Assembly (NCBI GenBank): GCA_023666425.1
Contig: JAMPCA010000001.1
Coordinates: 389,480-453,479, forward strand
Direction: 5' to 3'
DNA from: Muribaculaceae bacterium
GTDB lineage: Bacteria > Bacillota > Clostridia > Lachnospirales > Lachnospiraceae
DNA: 64,000 nt
The position numbers and the translations under genes were made by a program. Under the pieces are notes generated by a model. It was not told where the DNA came from. It saw only the letters and a list, made by a program, of their open reading frames with translations, and ran no database searches. This document shows positions 56,833-64,000 of this stretch, piece after piece; the first letter of the stretch is position 1; each line of letters begins with the position of its first letter.

Positions 56833-57693
56833 ATGTCATTTTCCAGTGATGTGAAGGCGGAGCTGGCGAAGCAGTGCAAAAAGAGCAGGCACTGTCAGCT
56901 CGCGGAGCTGGCGGGAATTCTGGAGCTGGCGGGCAGAGAGAGGGGAGGGATTCTCACTCTCGACTCGGAGAATCCGTGCCTGCTGCAAAAATATGCCCTT
57001 TTGATGCGGCGGCTGTTTTCCATAGAGGCAGAACAGCCGTTAAGCAGGGAGGACAGTCAGCGTGTGCTTGCCGCTTTAAAATGGGAGGACGCTGTATTTG
57101 AGAAGGAGGCGGCCGACGGGCTGTTGCTGCTGCAGGCCTGCTGCAGGCGCGCATTTATCCGGGGTGCGTTCATGGCGGCGGGCTCGATCAGCGACCCGTC
57201 CAAATCCTACCACTTTGAGATCGTGTGCCGCACAAAGCCGCAGGCTCTGCAGCTGCAGAGTCTGATGGCGGGTTTTTCGGCGGAGGCGGGTATCGTGGAG
57301 CGGAAGGGGCACCCGGTTCTGTATCTGAAGGAGGGTTCCCAGATCGTTGATATGCTAAATGTCATGGAGGCCAGCGTGTCTTTGATGAATCTGGAGAATA
57401 TCCGCATTTTGAAGGAGATGCGCAATTCCGTGAACCGCAAGGTAAATTGTGAGACGGCCAATATCCACAAGACGGTGGACGCGGCGGTGCGGCAGCTGGA
57501 AGATATCCGGAGGATTCAGGAGACGAGGGGGCTTTCCAGCCTGCCGGAGTCTCTGCAGGAGGTTGCCCGGCTGCGGCTGGAATACCCGGACGCCACGCTG
57601 GCGGAGCTGGGCGCGCGTCTCTTGCCGCCGGTGGGGAAATCCGGCGTGAACCACCGGCTGCACAGGATTTCGGACATTGCGGCGGAGTTATGA
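56833..57693 (+). CDS. whiA: WhiA sporulation/cell-division regulator
   Basis: This 286-residue protein has the WhiA layout: a short start (S-F-S-S-D-V-K-A-E-L), a degenerate LAGLIDADG domain (about 20-200; R-G-A-F-M-A-A-G-S-I-S-D-P) and a C-terminal helix-turn-helix (about 215-286; L-R-L-E-Y-P-D-A-T-L-A-E-L-G). It binds DNA and affects cell division and chromosome segregation in Firmicutes. ATG 56833 is the family start; the frame reaching back to 56788 overlaps rapZ. Confidence 0.96.
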   Translation: MSFSSDVKAELAKQCKKSRHCQLAELAGILELAGRERGGILTLDSENPCLLQKYALLMRRLFSIEAEQPLSREDSQRVLAALKWEDAVFEKEAADGLLLLQACCRRAFIRGAFMAAGSISDPSKSYHFEIVCRTKPQALQLQSLMAGFSAEAGIVERKGHPVLYLKEGSQIVDMLNVMEASVSLMNLENIRILKEMRNSVNRKVNCETANIHKTVDAAVRQLEDIRRIQETRGLSSLPESLQEVARLRLEYPDATLAELGARLLPPVGKSGVNHRLHRISDIAAEL

Positions 57694-57723
57694 TGATAGA
57701 AAGTGTTTAAGAGGAATAGACGA

Positions 57724-58608
57724 ATGAGCCAGAAGCTATTGTTTATCATTAACCCCCATTCCGGCAAGGGGCTGATCAAAAACCACCTCGTGAAGATTTT
57801 GGACGCCATGGTCAGGGCGGATTTTGAGGTGACGGTGCACATGACCCAGTGCCGCGGGGACGCTACGGAAAAGGTACATAGGGAGGCAGGCCGTTACGAC
57901 CGCATCGTCTGCAGCGGCGGCGACGGCACACTGGACGAGGTGGTCACGGGGCTGATCCAAAGCGGGGCGGACACGCCGGTCGGCTATATCCCGGCGGGCA
58001 GCACCAACGATTTTGCCAATTCCCTCGGGATTCCAAAGGAGATGGATAAGGCGGCGGCGCTTGCCTTAGAGGGGAAGCCCTTTGCCTGCGATATCGGCTC
58101 CTTTAACGAGGATACCTTTGTGTATGTGGCGGCATTTGGGCTTTTTACGGCGGTTTCCTACCAGACCTCCCAGCAGCTCAAAAATATTTTCGGCCATGTG
58201 GCCTATATTATGGAAGGAATGAAGTCCTTGCACGATATACCCTCCTACCATATGCAGGTGGAGTATGAGGGGAAGAGCTTTCAGGACGCCTTTGTCTACG
58301 GCATGGTGACGAATTCCATCTCCGTGGGAGGTTTTAAGGGCATGACCGGCAATGACGTGCAGTTAAACGATGGTCTTTTCGAAGTGACGCTTATCAAGAT
58401 GCCGAAAAACCCCATCGAGCTGAATGAGATTTTAGCCTGCCTGACGAACCGGATAGATGATTCAGACCTGATCTACTCCTTCAAGACCGACGAGGTAACG
58501 ATTTCTGCAAAAGAGCCGGTGGCGTGGACGCTGGACGGAGAGTTCGGCGGGGAGCACACCGGGGTGGTGATCTGCAACCGGAAGGAGCGGGTGTCGATAT
58601 TTTGTTAA
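57724..58608 (+). CDS. Diacylglycerol/lipid kinase family protein (YegS/DagK-like)
   Basis: This 294-residue protein has the kinase fold with L-L-F-I-I-N-P-H-S-G-K-G at the start, the nucleotide motif S-G-G-D-G-T-L-D-E-V (about 66-75) and P-A-G-S-T-N-D-F-A. It should phosphorylate diacylglycerol or a related lipid at the membrane, recycling lipid head-group by-products. ATG 57724 follows AGAGGAA and is preferred to the GTG at 57703. It starts 30 bases after whiA and is probably the end of that message; an inverted repeat lies after its stop. Confidence 0.93.
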   Translation: MSQKLLFIINPHSGKGLIKNHLVKILDAMVRADFEVTVHMTQCRGDATEKVHREAGRYDRIVCSGGDGTLDEVVTGLIQSGADTPVGYIPAGSTNDFANSLGIPKEMDKAAALALEGKPFACDIGSFNEDTFVYVAAFGLFTAVSYQTSQQLKNIFGHVAYIMEGMKSLHDIPSYHMQVEYEGKSFQDAFVYGMVTNSISVGGFKGMTGNDVQLNDGLFEVTLIKMPKNPIELNEILACLTNRIDDSDLIYSFKTDEVTISAKEPVAWTLDGEFGGEHTGVVICNRKERVSIFC

Positions 58609-58640
58609 AGATAGAACTTCCTTTTTTGGGAAAGAAGTAT

Positions 58641-58646
58641 TATAAT
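58641..58646 (+). promoter_or_regulatory. -10 box of the aldolase promoter
   Basis: A perfect TATAAT lies 30 bases before the fba start codon. The matching -35 region is poor (TTCCTT at 17 bases). An inverted repeat, ACTTCCTTTT with AAAGAAGT, overlaps it and may also act as terminator of the preceding gene. Confidence 0.6.
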
Positions 58647-58676
58647 TGAGGAAAATAATTCTAGGAGGGCAATGAT

Positions 58677-59540
58677 ATGTTAGTATCTGCAAAAGAGATG
58701 CTTGAGAAGGCAAAGGCTGGCCACTATGCAGTCGGCCAGTTCAACATCAACAATCTGGAGTGGACGAAGTCTGTGCTGCTCACAGCGCAGGAGCTGAACT
58801 CCCCGGTGATTCTTGGTGTGTCCGAGGGAGCCGGAAAGTATATGACGGGCTTCACCACGGTTGCGGCGATGGTAAAGGCGATGGACGAGTCTTTGGGGAT
58901 CACGGTTCCGGTGGCGCTCCATCTGGATCACGGCACCTATGAGGGTTGCTACAAGTGCATCAAGGCGGGCTTTACCTCCATCATGTTCGACGGCAGCCAC
59001 TATCCGATCGAGGAGAATATCGAAAAGACGAAGGAGCTTGTGGCAGTCGCCCACGGTATGGGCATGTCCATTGAGGCGGAAGTCGGCTCCATCGGCGGCG
59101 AGGAGGACGGCGTAGTCGGCATGGGAGAGTGCGCGGATCCGGATGAGTGCAAGGCGATCGCAGATCTCGGCGTGGATATGCTCGCAGCAGGCATCGGCAA
59201 CATCCACGGCAAGTACCCGGAGAACTGGGCGGGCTTAAGCTTCGACACACTGGATGCGATCCAGCAGAAGACCGGCATCATGCCCCTCGTGCTTCACGGC
59301 GGCACCGGAATCCCGGCGGACATGATCAAGAAGGCAATCGACCTTGGCGTGTCCAAGATCAATGTGAACACCGAGTGCCAGCTTTCCTTTGCAGATGCGA
59401 CGCGCAAGTATGTAGAGGCGGGCAAGGATCTGGAGGGGAAGGGATTTGATCCCCGCAAGCTCTTAGCTCCGGGCGCAGAGGCGATCAAGGCCACCGTCAA
59501 AGAGAAGATGGAGCTCTTTGGCTCTGTCGACAAGGCATAA
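58677..59540 (+). CDS. fba: Class II fructose-bisphosphate aldolase
   Basis: This 287-residue zinc enzyme splits fructose-1,6-bisphosphate in glycolysis. Visible motifs are H-L-D-H-G (zinc and catalytic region, about 82-86), E-A-E-V-G-S-I-G-G-E-E-D (about 131-142), H-G-G-T-G-I-P (about 207-213) and K-I-N-V-N-T-E (about 227-233). The length fits the Firmicute FbaA type; tagatose-bisphosphate aldolases are close relatives but are less likely given the single core gene context. An AGGAGG site precedes the start. It has its own promoter. Confidence 0.95.
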   Translation: MLVSAKEMLEKAKAGHYAVGQFNINNLEWTKSVLLTAQELNSPVILGVSEGAGKYMTGFTTVAAMVKAMDESLGITVPVALHLDHGTYEGCYKCIKAGFTSIMFDGSHYPIEENIEKTKELVAVAHGMGMSIEAEVGSIGGEEDGVVGMGECADPDECKAIADLGVDMLAAGIGNIHGKYPENWAGLSFDTLDAIQQKTGIMPLVLHGGTGIPADMIKKAIDLGVSKINVNTECQLSFADATRKYVEAGKDLEGKGFDPRKLLAPGAEAIKATVKEKMELFGSVDKA

Positions 59541-59645
59541 TTGACAAAAAAACTTCGTTTGTTTCGACAAATTCAGCAAAATTTATAAAAAATTTATTTT
59601 TTTGAAAAATTGCTTGCAATTTTGTGGGAAGAAGAGTATCTTAAT

Positions 59646-59706
59646 CACATAACAGATGTGAGATACGAACGAGGGCGTTCCAACTAGGCTTGGAATGCCC
59701 TTTTTT
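59646..59706 (+). promoter_or_regulatory. Leader of glnN with two hairpins, the second a terminator
   Basis: CACAT-AACAG-ATGTG (59646-59660) forms a small hairpin. GGGCGTTCCAA (59673-59683) pairs with TTGGAATGCCC (59690-59700) around the six-base loop CTAGGC and is followed by TTTTTT (59701-59706), a complete intrinsic terminator upstream of the gene. TTGCAA and TATCTT 17 bases apart (59614-59642) may be the promoter. Two hairpins before a nitrogen gene recall ANTAR-type antitermination, but the loop sequences do not match that motif exactly. Confidence 0.7.
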
Positions 59707-59760
59707 CGTAAACACAGCGGAAACCAAAAGGGGATTTGATGAAAGAAAGGATGTTGTGAT

Positions 59761-61878
59761 ATGAGCGATTATTTTAACGTTGCAGATATTTTCGGCGAGA
59801 ACGTGTTCAACGACGCAGTGATGCTTGAGCGTCTCCCGAAAAAGGTCTACAAGAGACTTCACGAGGTGATGGACGAGGGCAGGGAGCTGGATCTGGCGAC
59901 CGCGGACGTCATCGCACACGAGATGAAGGAGTGGGCGATTGAGAAGGGTGCGACCCATTACACCCACTGGTTCCAGCCGCTGACCGGCGTGACCGCAGAG
60001 AAGCATGATTCCTTTATCACCGCTCCCATGGAGAACGGGAAGGTGCTGATGAGCTTTTCCGGCAAGGAGCTGATCAAGGGCGAGCCGGATGCCTCCTCCT
60101 TCCCCTCCGGCGGATTGCGGGCAACCTTCGAGGCGAGAGGCTACACGGCATGGGATTGTACTTCACCGGCATTTGTCCGTCAGGACGCCGCAGGCGCGAC
60201 GCTGTGCATTCCCACCGCGTTCTGCTCCTACACCGGAGAGGCTCTGGATCAGAAGACGCCCCTGATGCGCTCCATGGAGGCCATCAACGATCAGGCGCTC
60301 CGCCTGCTCCGCCTGTTTGGCAATACGACATCTAAGAAGGTGACGCCCTCCGTCGGGCCGGAGCAGGAATATTTTCTGGTAGACAGGGAGAAGTACTTAA
60401 AGCGCAAGGATCTGATTTTTACCGGGCGCACCCTGTTTGGGGCAATGCCTCCGAAGGGGCAGGAGATGGACGATCACTATTTCGGAGCAATCCGTGAGCG
60501 CATCGCCGCGTACATGAAGGACGTCAACAAGGAGCTGTGGAAGCTGGGCGTGACAGCCAAGACCCAGCACAATGAGGTAGCTCCCGCACAGCACGAGCTG
60601 GCGGCCATCTATTCCGAGTGTAACGTGGCCGTGGATCACAACCAGCTCACGATGGAGACGTTAAAGAAGGTGGCGGGACGCCACGGCTTACAGTGCCTGC
60701 TGCACGAGAAGCCCTTTGCCGGTGTGAACGGCTCCGGCAAGCACAACAACTGGTCTATCACGACGGACGACGGCATCAACCTTTTGGATCCGGGTCTTAC
60801 GCCGCATGAAAACGTACAGTTCCTTCTGGTTCTGACCTGCATTTTAAAGGCCATTGACGAACATGCGTCCCTGCTGCGCGCGTCGGCGGCAGACGTCGGC
60901 AACGACCACAGACTGGGCGCGAACGAGGCGCCTCCGGCGATCCTCTCCGTATATCTGGGAGACCAGCTGGGAGATGTGATCAACCAGCTGATCAGCACCG
61001 GAATGGCGACGCACAGCTTAGAGGGTGAGAAATTAGAGACGGGCGTAAAGACGATTCCCGATTTTATGAAGGATGCGACCGACCGCAACCGGACTTCTCC
61101 CTTCGCTTTTACGGGTAACAAGTTCGAGTTCCGCATGGTGGGCTCGCAGGATTCTGTCGCACAGCCGAATATCGTGCTGAACACCATTGTTGCGGAGGCA
61201 TTCTCCGATGCCTGCGATGTGCTGGAGAAGGCGGACGATTTTGAGCTGGCAGTGCATGACCTGATTAAGAAGTATGCCGTGGAGCACCAGAGAGTTGTAT
61301 TCAACGGCGACGGCTATTCGGATGAGTGGGTGGAGGAGGCCGCAAAGCGCGGGCTTCCCAATATCAAGTCCATGGTGGATGCGATTCCCGCTTACACCGC
61401 TGACAAGTCGGTAGCGACTTTCGAGAAGTTTGGCGTATTTACAAAGACCGAGCTGGAGTCCCGCGTGGAGATCGAGTATGAGACTTACGCCAAGACCATC
61501 AATATCGAGGCGCGGGCAATGATCGACATTGCCGGAAAGCAGATCATTCCGGCCGTGATCCGCTACACGACGGCTCTTGCCACCTCAATCCAGACGGTGG
61601 TGGGCGCATGTCCGGACGCGAATATCAGCGCGCAGACCGAGCTTCTGACTGAGACTTCGGCGCTGCTTGCGGAGGCAAAGGAGGCGCTCACGAAGCTGCT
61701 TGCAGTGACCGACAGGGGCGGCGCCATGGAAGAAGGCAGGGAGCAGGCGGTATTCTACCGCGATGAGGTCAAGGCAGCGATGTCAGCCCTCAGAGAGCCG
61801 GTGGATAAGCTGGAGATGATCGTCGATAAGGAATTATGGCCGATGCCCTCTTACGGGGATTTGATTTTTGAAGTATAG
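59761..61878 (+). CDS. glnN: Type III glutamine synthetase (GlnN)
   Basis: This 705-residue protein is the long GSIII type, which makes glutamine from glutamate, ammonia and ATP in the cytosol. Catalytic-core segments visible are [11 protein letters not shown] (about 196-206), P-A-Q-H-E-L-A (about 278-284), [10 protein letters not shown] (about 322-331) and the late F-R-M-V-G-S-Q-D-S. The N-terminal F-G-E-N-V-F region is the GSIII signature. A start follows GAAAGGA. A terminator hairpin upstream indicates attenuation control by nitrogen state. The ammonium transporter gene follows, so uptake and assimilation are grouped. Confidence 0.96.
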   Translation: MSDYFNVADIFGENVFNDAVMLERLPKKVYKRLHEVMDEGRELDLATADVIAHEMKEWAIEKGATHYTHWFQPLTGVTAEKHDSFITAPMENGKVLMSFSGKELIKGEPDASSFPSGGLRATFEARGYTAWDCTSPAFVRQDAAGATLCIPTAFCSYTGEALDQKTPLMRSMEAINDQALRLLRLFGNTTSKKVTPSVGPEQEYFLVDREKYLKRKDLIFTGRTLFGAMPPKGQEMDDHYFGAIRERIAAYMKDVNKELWKLGVTAKTQHNEVAPAQHELAAIYSECNVAVDHNQLTMETLKKVAGRHGLQCLLHEKPFAGVNGSGKHNNWSITTDDGINLLDPGLTPHENVQFLLVLTCILKAIDEHASLLRASAADVGNDHRLGANEAPPAILSVYLGDQLGDVINQLISTGMATHSLEGEKLETGVKTIPDFMKDATDRNRTSPFAFTGNKFEFRMVGSQDSVAQPNIVLNTIVAEAFSDACDVLEKADDFELAVHDLIKKYAVEHQRVVFNGDGYSDEWVEEAAKRGLPNIKSMVDAIPAYTADKSVATFEKFGVFTKTELESRVEIEYETYAKTINIEARAMIDIAGKQIIPAVIRYTTALATSIQTVVGACPDANISAQTELLTETSALLAEAKEALTKLLAVTDRGGAMEEGREQAVFYRDEVKAAMSALREPVDKLEMIVDKELWPMPSYGDLIFEV

Positions 61879-61916
61879 TTTTAAAGGTGGTCAGCGAAGC
61901 TGACAGATTTCAAAAC

Positions 61917-61977
61917 AAAAAAGACACTTTCTTTGGGACCACAACGCCGTGGACACTGGGGAAAGTGTCTTTTGTTC
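61917..61977 (+). terminator. Terminator-like hairpin between glnN and amt, with inner hexaloop hairpin
   Basis: AAAAGACACTTTC (61919-61931) pairs with GAAAGTGTCTTTT (61961-61973), with more T residues after it. Inside lies CCAC-AACGCC-GTGG (61939-61952); this loop has A at position 1 and G at position 4, the pattern described for ANTAR-target hairpins. It can terminate glnN transcripts and may be a regulated attenuator for amt. A separate hairpin GTCAGC-GAA-GCTGAC lies at 61890-61904. Confidence 0.72.
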
Positions 61978-62012
61978 TTCTATAAAGAAGAATAATGAAG
62001 GGAGGAAAGATT

Positions 62013-63758
62013 ATGAGTGAAGAAATTATGCAGTTGGTGAGTGAAAATGTGTTTGGCGTCTGGTTTTTGATCGGAGCCGCGCTGGTCTTCTGGATGCAGG
62101 CGGGTTTTGCCATGGTGGAGGCGGGCTTCACCCGGGCGAAGAACACGGGCAACATCCTGATGAAGAACCTGATGGACTTCTGTATCGGAACAGTCATGTT
62201 TATTCTGATTGGCTTTTCCCTGCTGCTGGGAGAGGATATGGTCGGGCTGATTGGAAAACCGGGCTTTGATATTTTTACAGCCTACGCGGATTTTGATTTT
62301 TCCAATTTTGTGTTCAACCTCGTATTCTGTGCGACCACGGCGACGATTGTTTCCGGGGCGATGGCGGAGCGGACAAAGTTCCTCTCCTACTGTATCTATT
62401 CGGCAGTGATTTCCGGTATCATTTACCCGATCGAGGCACACTGGATCTGGGGCGGCGGCTGGCTGGCACAGCTCGGCTTCCATGATTTTGCAGGTTCCTG
62501 CGCAATCCACATGGTGGGCGGCGTCTGCGCACTGATCGGGGCGGCGGTTCTTGGGCCGCGCATTGGAAAATTTTCAAAGGATAAGAATGGAAACATTACA
62601 AAGGTCAACGCCTTTCCGGGACACAATCTCCCGCTGGGCTGCCTGGGCTGCTTTATTCTCTGGTTTGGCTGGTACGGCTTCAACGGTGCGGCATGTACTT
62701 CGACAGAACAGCTGGGAAGCGTATTTCTTACTACGACCATTGCACCAGCAGTGGCGACCGTTGTATGTATGGTATTTACATGGTTAAAATATGGCAAGCC
62801 TGATGTGTCCATGTGTCTGAACGCATCTCTTGCCGGTCTTGTGGCAATCACGGCTCCCTGCGACGTGACGGACTGTCTCGGCGCGCTGGTCATCGGTTTC
62901 GTGGCCGGACTTTTGGTGGTATTTGGCGTATGGCTTCTCGACAACAAGCTGCGTGTGGACGATCCGGTGGGCGCGGTTGCGGTACATATGATGAACGGCA
63001 TCTGGGGCACGGTTGCGGTCGGCCTGTTTGCGACGACCTCCGCGCCCGGCAATGATTCCGTGCAGGGACTTTTTTACGGCGGCGGCTTTAAGCAGCTCGG
63101 CATACAGCTTCTCGGCTTTGTGACGGTTGCGGCATGGGCGGCAGTCACGATTACGGTTGCGTTCCTTGTCATTAAGGCGACGGCGGGTCTGCGCGTCAGT
63201 GAGGAGGAGGAGATTATCGGTCTGGATTCCACCGAGCACGGTCTGCCCTCTGCCTATGCAGGATTCTCTATCATGGACGTTGCGAACACGATGACGATGG
63301 ACGTCAACGAGAACACAGACCTCGGCGCACCGGAGTACGAGAGCGCTTCGCAGGCAAAGCGGGATGCTTCCGTGAAGGTGGTGAGCGCAAGCCACGAGCC
63401 GACGGGTATCCACAAAGTGGTTATCATTGCAAAGCTCTCAAGGTACGATCATCTGAAGAAGGCGATGAACGACCTCGGCGTGACAGGCATGACCTGTACG
63501 CAGGTCATGGGCTGCGGTGTGCAGAAGGGCTCCGGAGACCGTTACCGTGGAGCCGAGGTGGACGCGACGCTGCTTCCAAAGATCAAGGTGGAAGTGGTCG
63601 TTGGCAGGATTCCGGTAGAGAACGTGGTGGAGGCGGCCAAGAAGGCGCTCTACACCGGACATATCGGGGACGGAAAAATCTTTGTGTACGACGTGGCGAG
63701 AGTGGTCAAGATTCGTACCGGAGAGGAGGACGTGGCTGCGCTGCAGGACGTCGAGTAA
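62013..63758 (+). CDS. amt: Ammonium transporter fused to a P-II regulatory domain
   Basis: This 581-residue protein has a normal Amt channel (about 1-410, eleven membrane segments) with A-G-F-A-M-V-E-A-G-F near the start and the twin histidines in F-A-G-S-C-A-I-H-M-V-G-G and V-A-V-H-M-M-N-G. A linker follows, and then a complete P-II (GlnB/GlnK-like) domain (about 466-570). P-II normally blocks Amt when nitrogen is plentiful, so here the regulator is built in. The T-loop keeps one tyrosine (Tyr511 in R-Y-R-G-A-E), but the position usually uridylylated is valine (Val516), so control by uridylylation is unlikely. ATG 62013 follows GGGAGG. Confidence 0.95.
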   Translation: MSEEIMQLVSENVFGVWFLIGAALVFWMQAGFAMVEAGFTRAKNTGNILMKNLMDFCIGTVMFILIGFSLLLGEDMVGLIGKPGFDIFTAYADFDFSNFVFNLVFCATTATIVSGAMAERTKFLSYCIYSAVISGIIYPIEAHWIWGGGWLAQLGFHDFAGSCAIHMVGGVCALIGAAVLGPRIGKFSKDKNGNITKVNAFPGHNLPLGCLGCFILWFGWYGFNGAACTSTEQLGSVFLTTTIAPAVATVVCMVFTWLKYGKPDVSMCLNASLAGLVAITAPCDVTDCLGALVIGFVAGLLVVFGVWLLDNKLRVDDPVGAVAVHMMNGIWGTVAVGLFATTSAPGNDSVQGLFYGGGFKQLGIQLLGFVTVAAWAAVTITVAFLVIKATAGLRVSEEEEIIGLDSTEHGLPSAYAGFSIMDVANTMTMDVNENTDLGAPEYESASQAKRDASVKVVSASHEPTGIHKVVIIAKLSRYDHLKKAMNDLGVTGMTCTQVMGCGVQKGSGDRYRGAEVDATLLPKIKVEVVVGRIPVENVVEAAKKALYTGHIGDGKIFVYDVARVVKIRTGEEDVAALQDVE

Positions 63759-63823
63759 GCTGCACGAATCTAGTGGTTAGGTTCGTGAATCGAATCCCCT
63801 TAGTTTCGTATACATCAACAGTG

Positions 63824-63852
63824 AAGGCTCCCGGCGAAAGCCGGGGGCTTTT
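63824..63852 (+). terminator. Terminator after the amt-PII gene
   Basis: GCTCCCGGC (63827-63835) pairs with GCCGGGGGC (63840-63848) across GAAA, followed by TTTT. Confidence 0.9.
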
Positions 63853-63884
63853 GCGTGGATTTTTGTGCCTGTCGATAAATGCAA

Positions 63885-63913
63885 TAGACTTTAAAGCCTA
63901 AAGGTGGTATACT
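63885..63913 (+). promoter_or_regulatory. Promoter of the gene at the window end
   Basis: TAGACT (63885-63890) and TATACT (63908-63913) are 17 bases apart, 54 bases before an ATG with a good ribosome binding site. Confidence 0.6.
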
Positions 63914-63967
63914 TTATAAAAAAGAATCAATCATTGGGATAAAAAAGCAAACGAAAAGGAATCATGC

Positions 63968-64000
63968 ATGGCAAATATATATGACGGGGTATTTCGTACA
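63968..64000 (+). CDS. Start of a protein-coding gene (partial)
   Basis: Eleven codons are visible, reading M-A-N-I-Y-D-G-V-F-R-T, with AAAAGGA before the ATG and a promoter upstream; the gene continues beyond the window. The piece is too short to assign a family. The other nearby ATG (63964) is out of frame and stops at once. Confidence 0.55.
   Translation, partial: MANIYDGVFRT

Noticed and set aside
63769..63815. tRNA-like sequence after amt (GGTTCGTGAATCGAATCCCC)
   Set aside because: It resembles a T-arm, but no acceptor, D or anticodon arms can be formed. The part CACGAA-TTCGTG only makes a small hairpin.

Overview
The window looks like a chromosomal segment of a gut Firmicute, most likely a member of the Lachnospiraceae (Clostridium cluster XIVa). 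The reasons are the gene content (class II fructose-bisphosphate aldolase, type III glutamine synthetase, an Amt-PII fusion, RapZ/WhiA, HprK), the strong AGGAGG-type ribosome binding sites, and a glycan locus that closely recalls the beta-mannan locus described in Roseburia intestinalis. Most of the window is GC-rich. Three stretches are visibly AT-richer and look acquired or decaying: about 22.9-26.1 kb, 33.0-37.0 kb and 38.4-39.1 kb.

Region 0.1-22 kb is a mannan utilisation locus. It holds a phosphohexomutase, a GH36 alpha-galactosidase, a LacI and an AraC regulator, a lipoprotein binding protein with two ABC permeases (no ATPase), a mannobiose 2-epimerase, two GH130 phosphorylases, two SGNH acetyl esterases (CE17-like and CE2-like) and mannose-6-phosphate isomerase. 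Together they import acetylated, galactosylated manno-oligosaccharides, strip acetyl and galactosyl groups in the cytosol, phosphorolyse the backbone to mannose-1-phosphate, and feed it through mannose-6-phosphate to fructose-6-phosphate. The locus ends with a LacI-type sugar sensor domain fused to GGDEF, split by an in-frame TAG, and a convergent methyl-accepting chemotaxis receptor. An AGCT-centred operator-like motif lies at the promoters of pgcA, lacI, the binding protein and the chemoreceptor, which suggests that one regulon links catabolism and chemotaxis.

Region 22-33 kb is mixed: a polysaccharide deacetylase, then an AT-rich two-gene unit (a HEPN-like protein coupled to a large ParA/MinD plus STAND-like double ATPase) that is the best candidate for an undescribed, possibly defensive, system. 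A DUF3737 protein, an SH3 protein, a GH31 glucosidase, a short tandem-repeat array and a large membrane-anchored protein follow. Region 33-42 kb has an HPr-like protein, an AT-hook-like protein, tRNA-Gly and tRNA-Phe, two toxin-antitoxin pairs, a secreted transglutaminase-like protein, a deleted AAA/DUF4143 gene and a glycogen debranching enzyme.

Region 42-64 kb is core genome: murI, an SLC13 transporter, a cytidylate-kinase-like protein, the minus-strand group pyrG-WYL regulator-DUF4250, then the plus-strand run ftsH-uvrC-hprK-M18 peptidase-murB-rapZ-whiA-diacylglycerol kinase-fba, and finally nitrogen genes glnN and amt-PII, each preceded by a hairpin leader. Functions are assigned from visible motifs and family knowledge; no database search was run.
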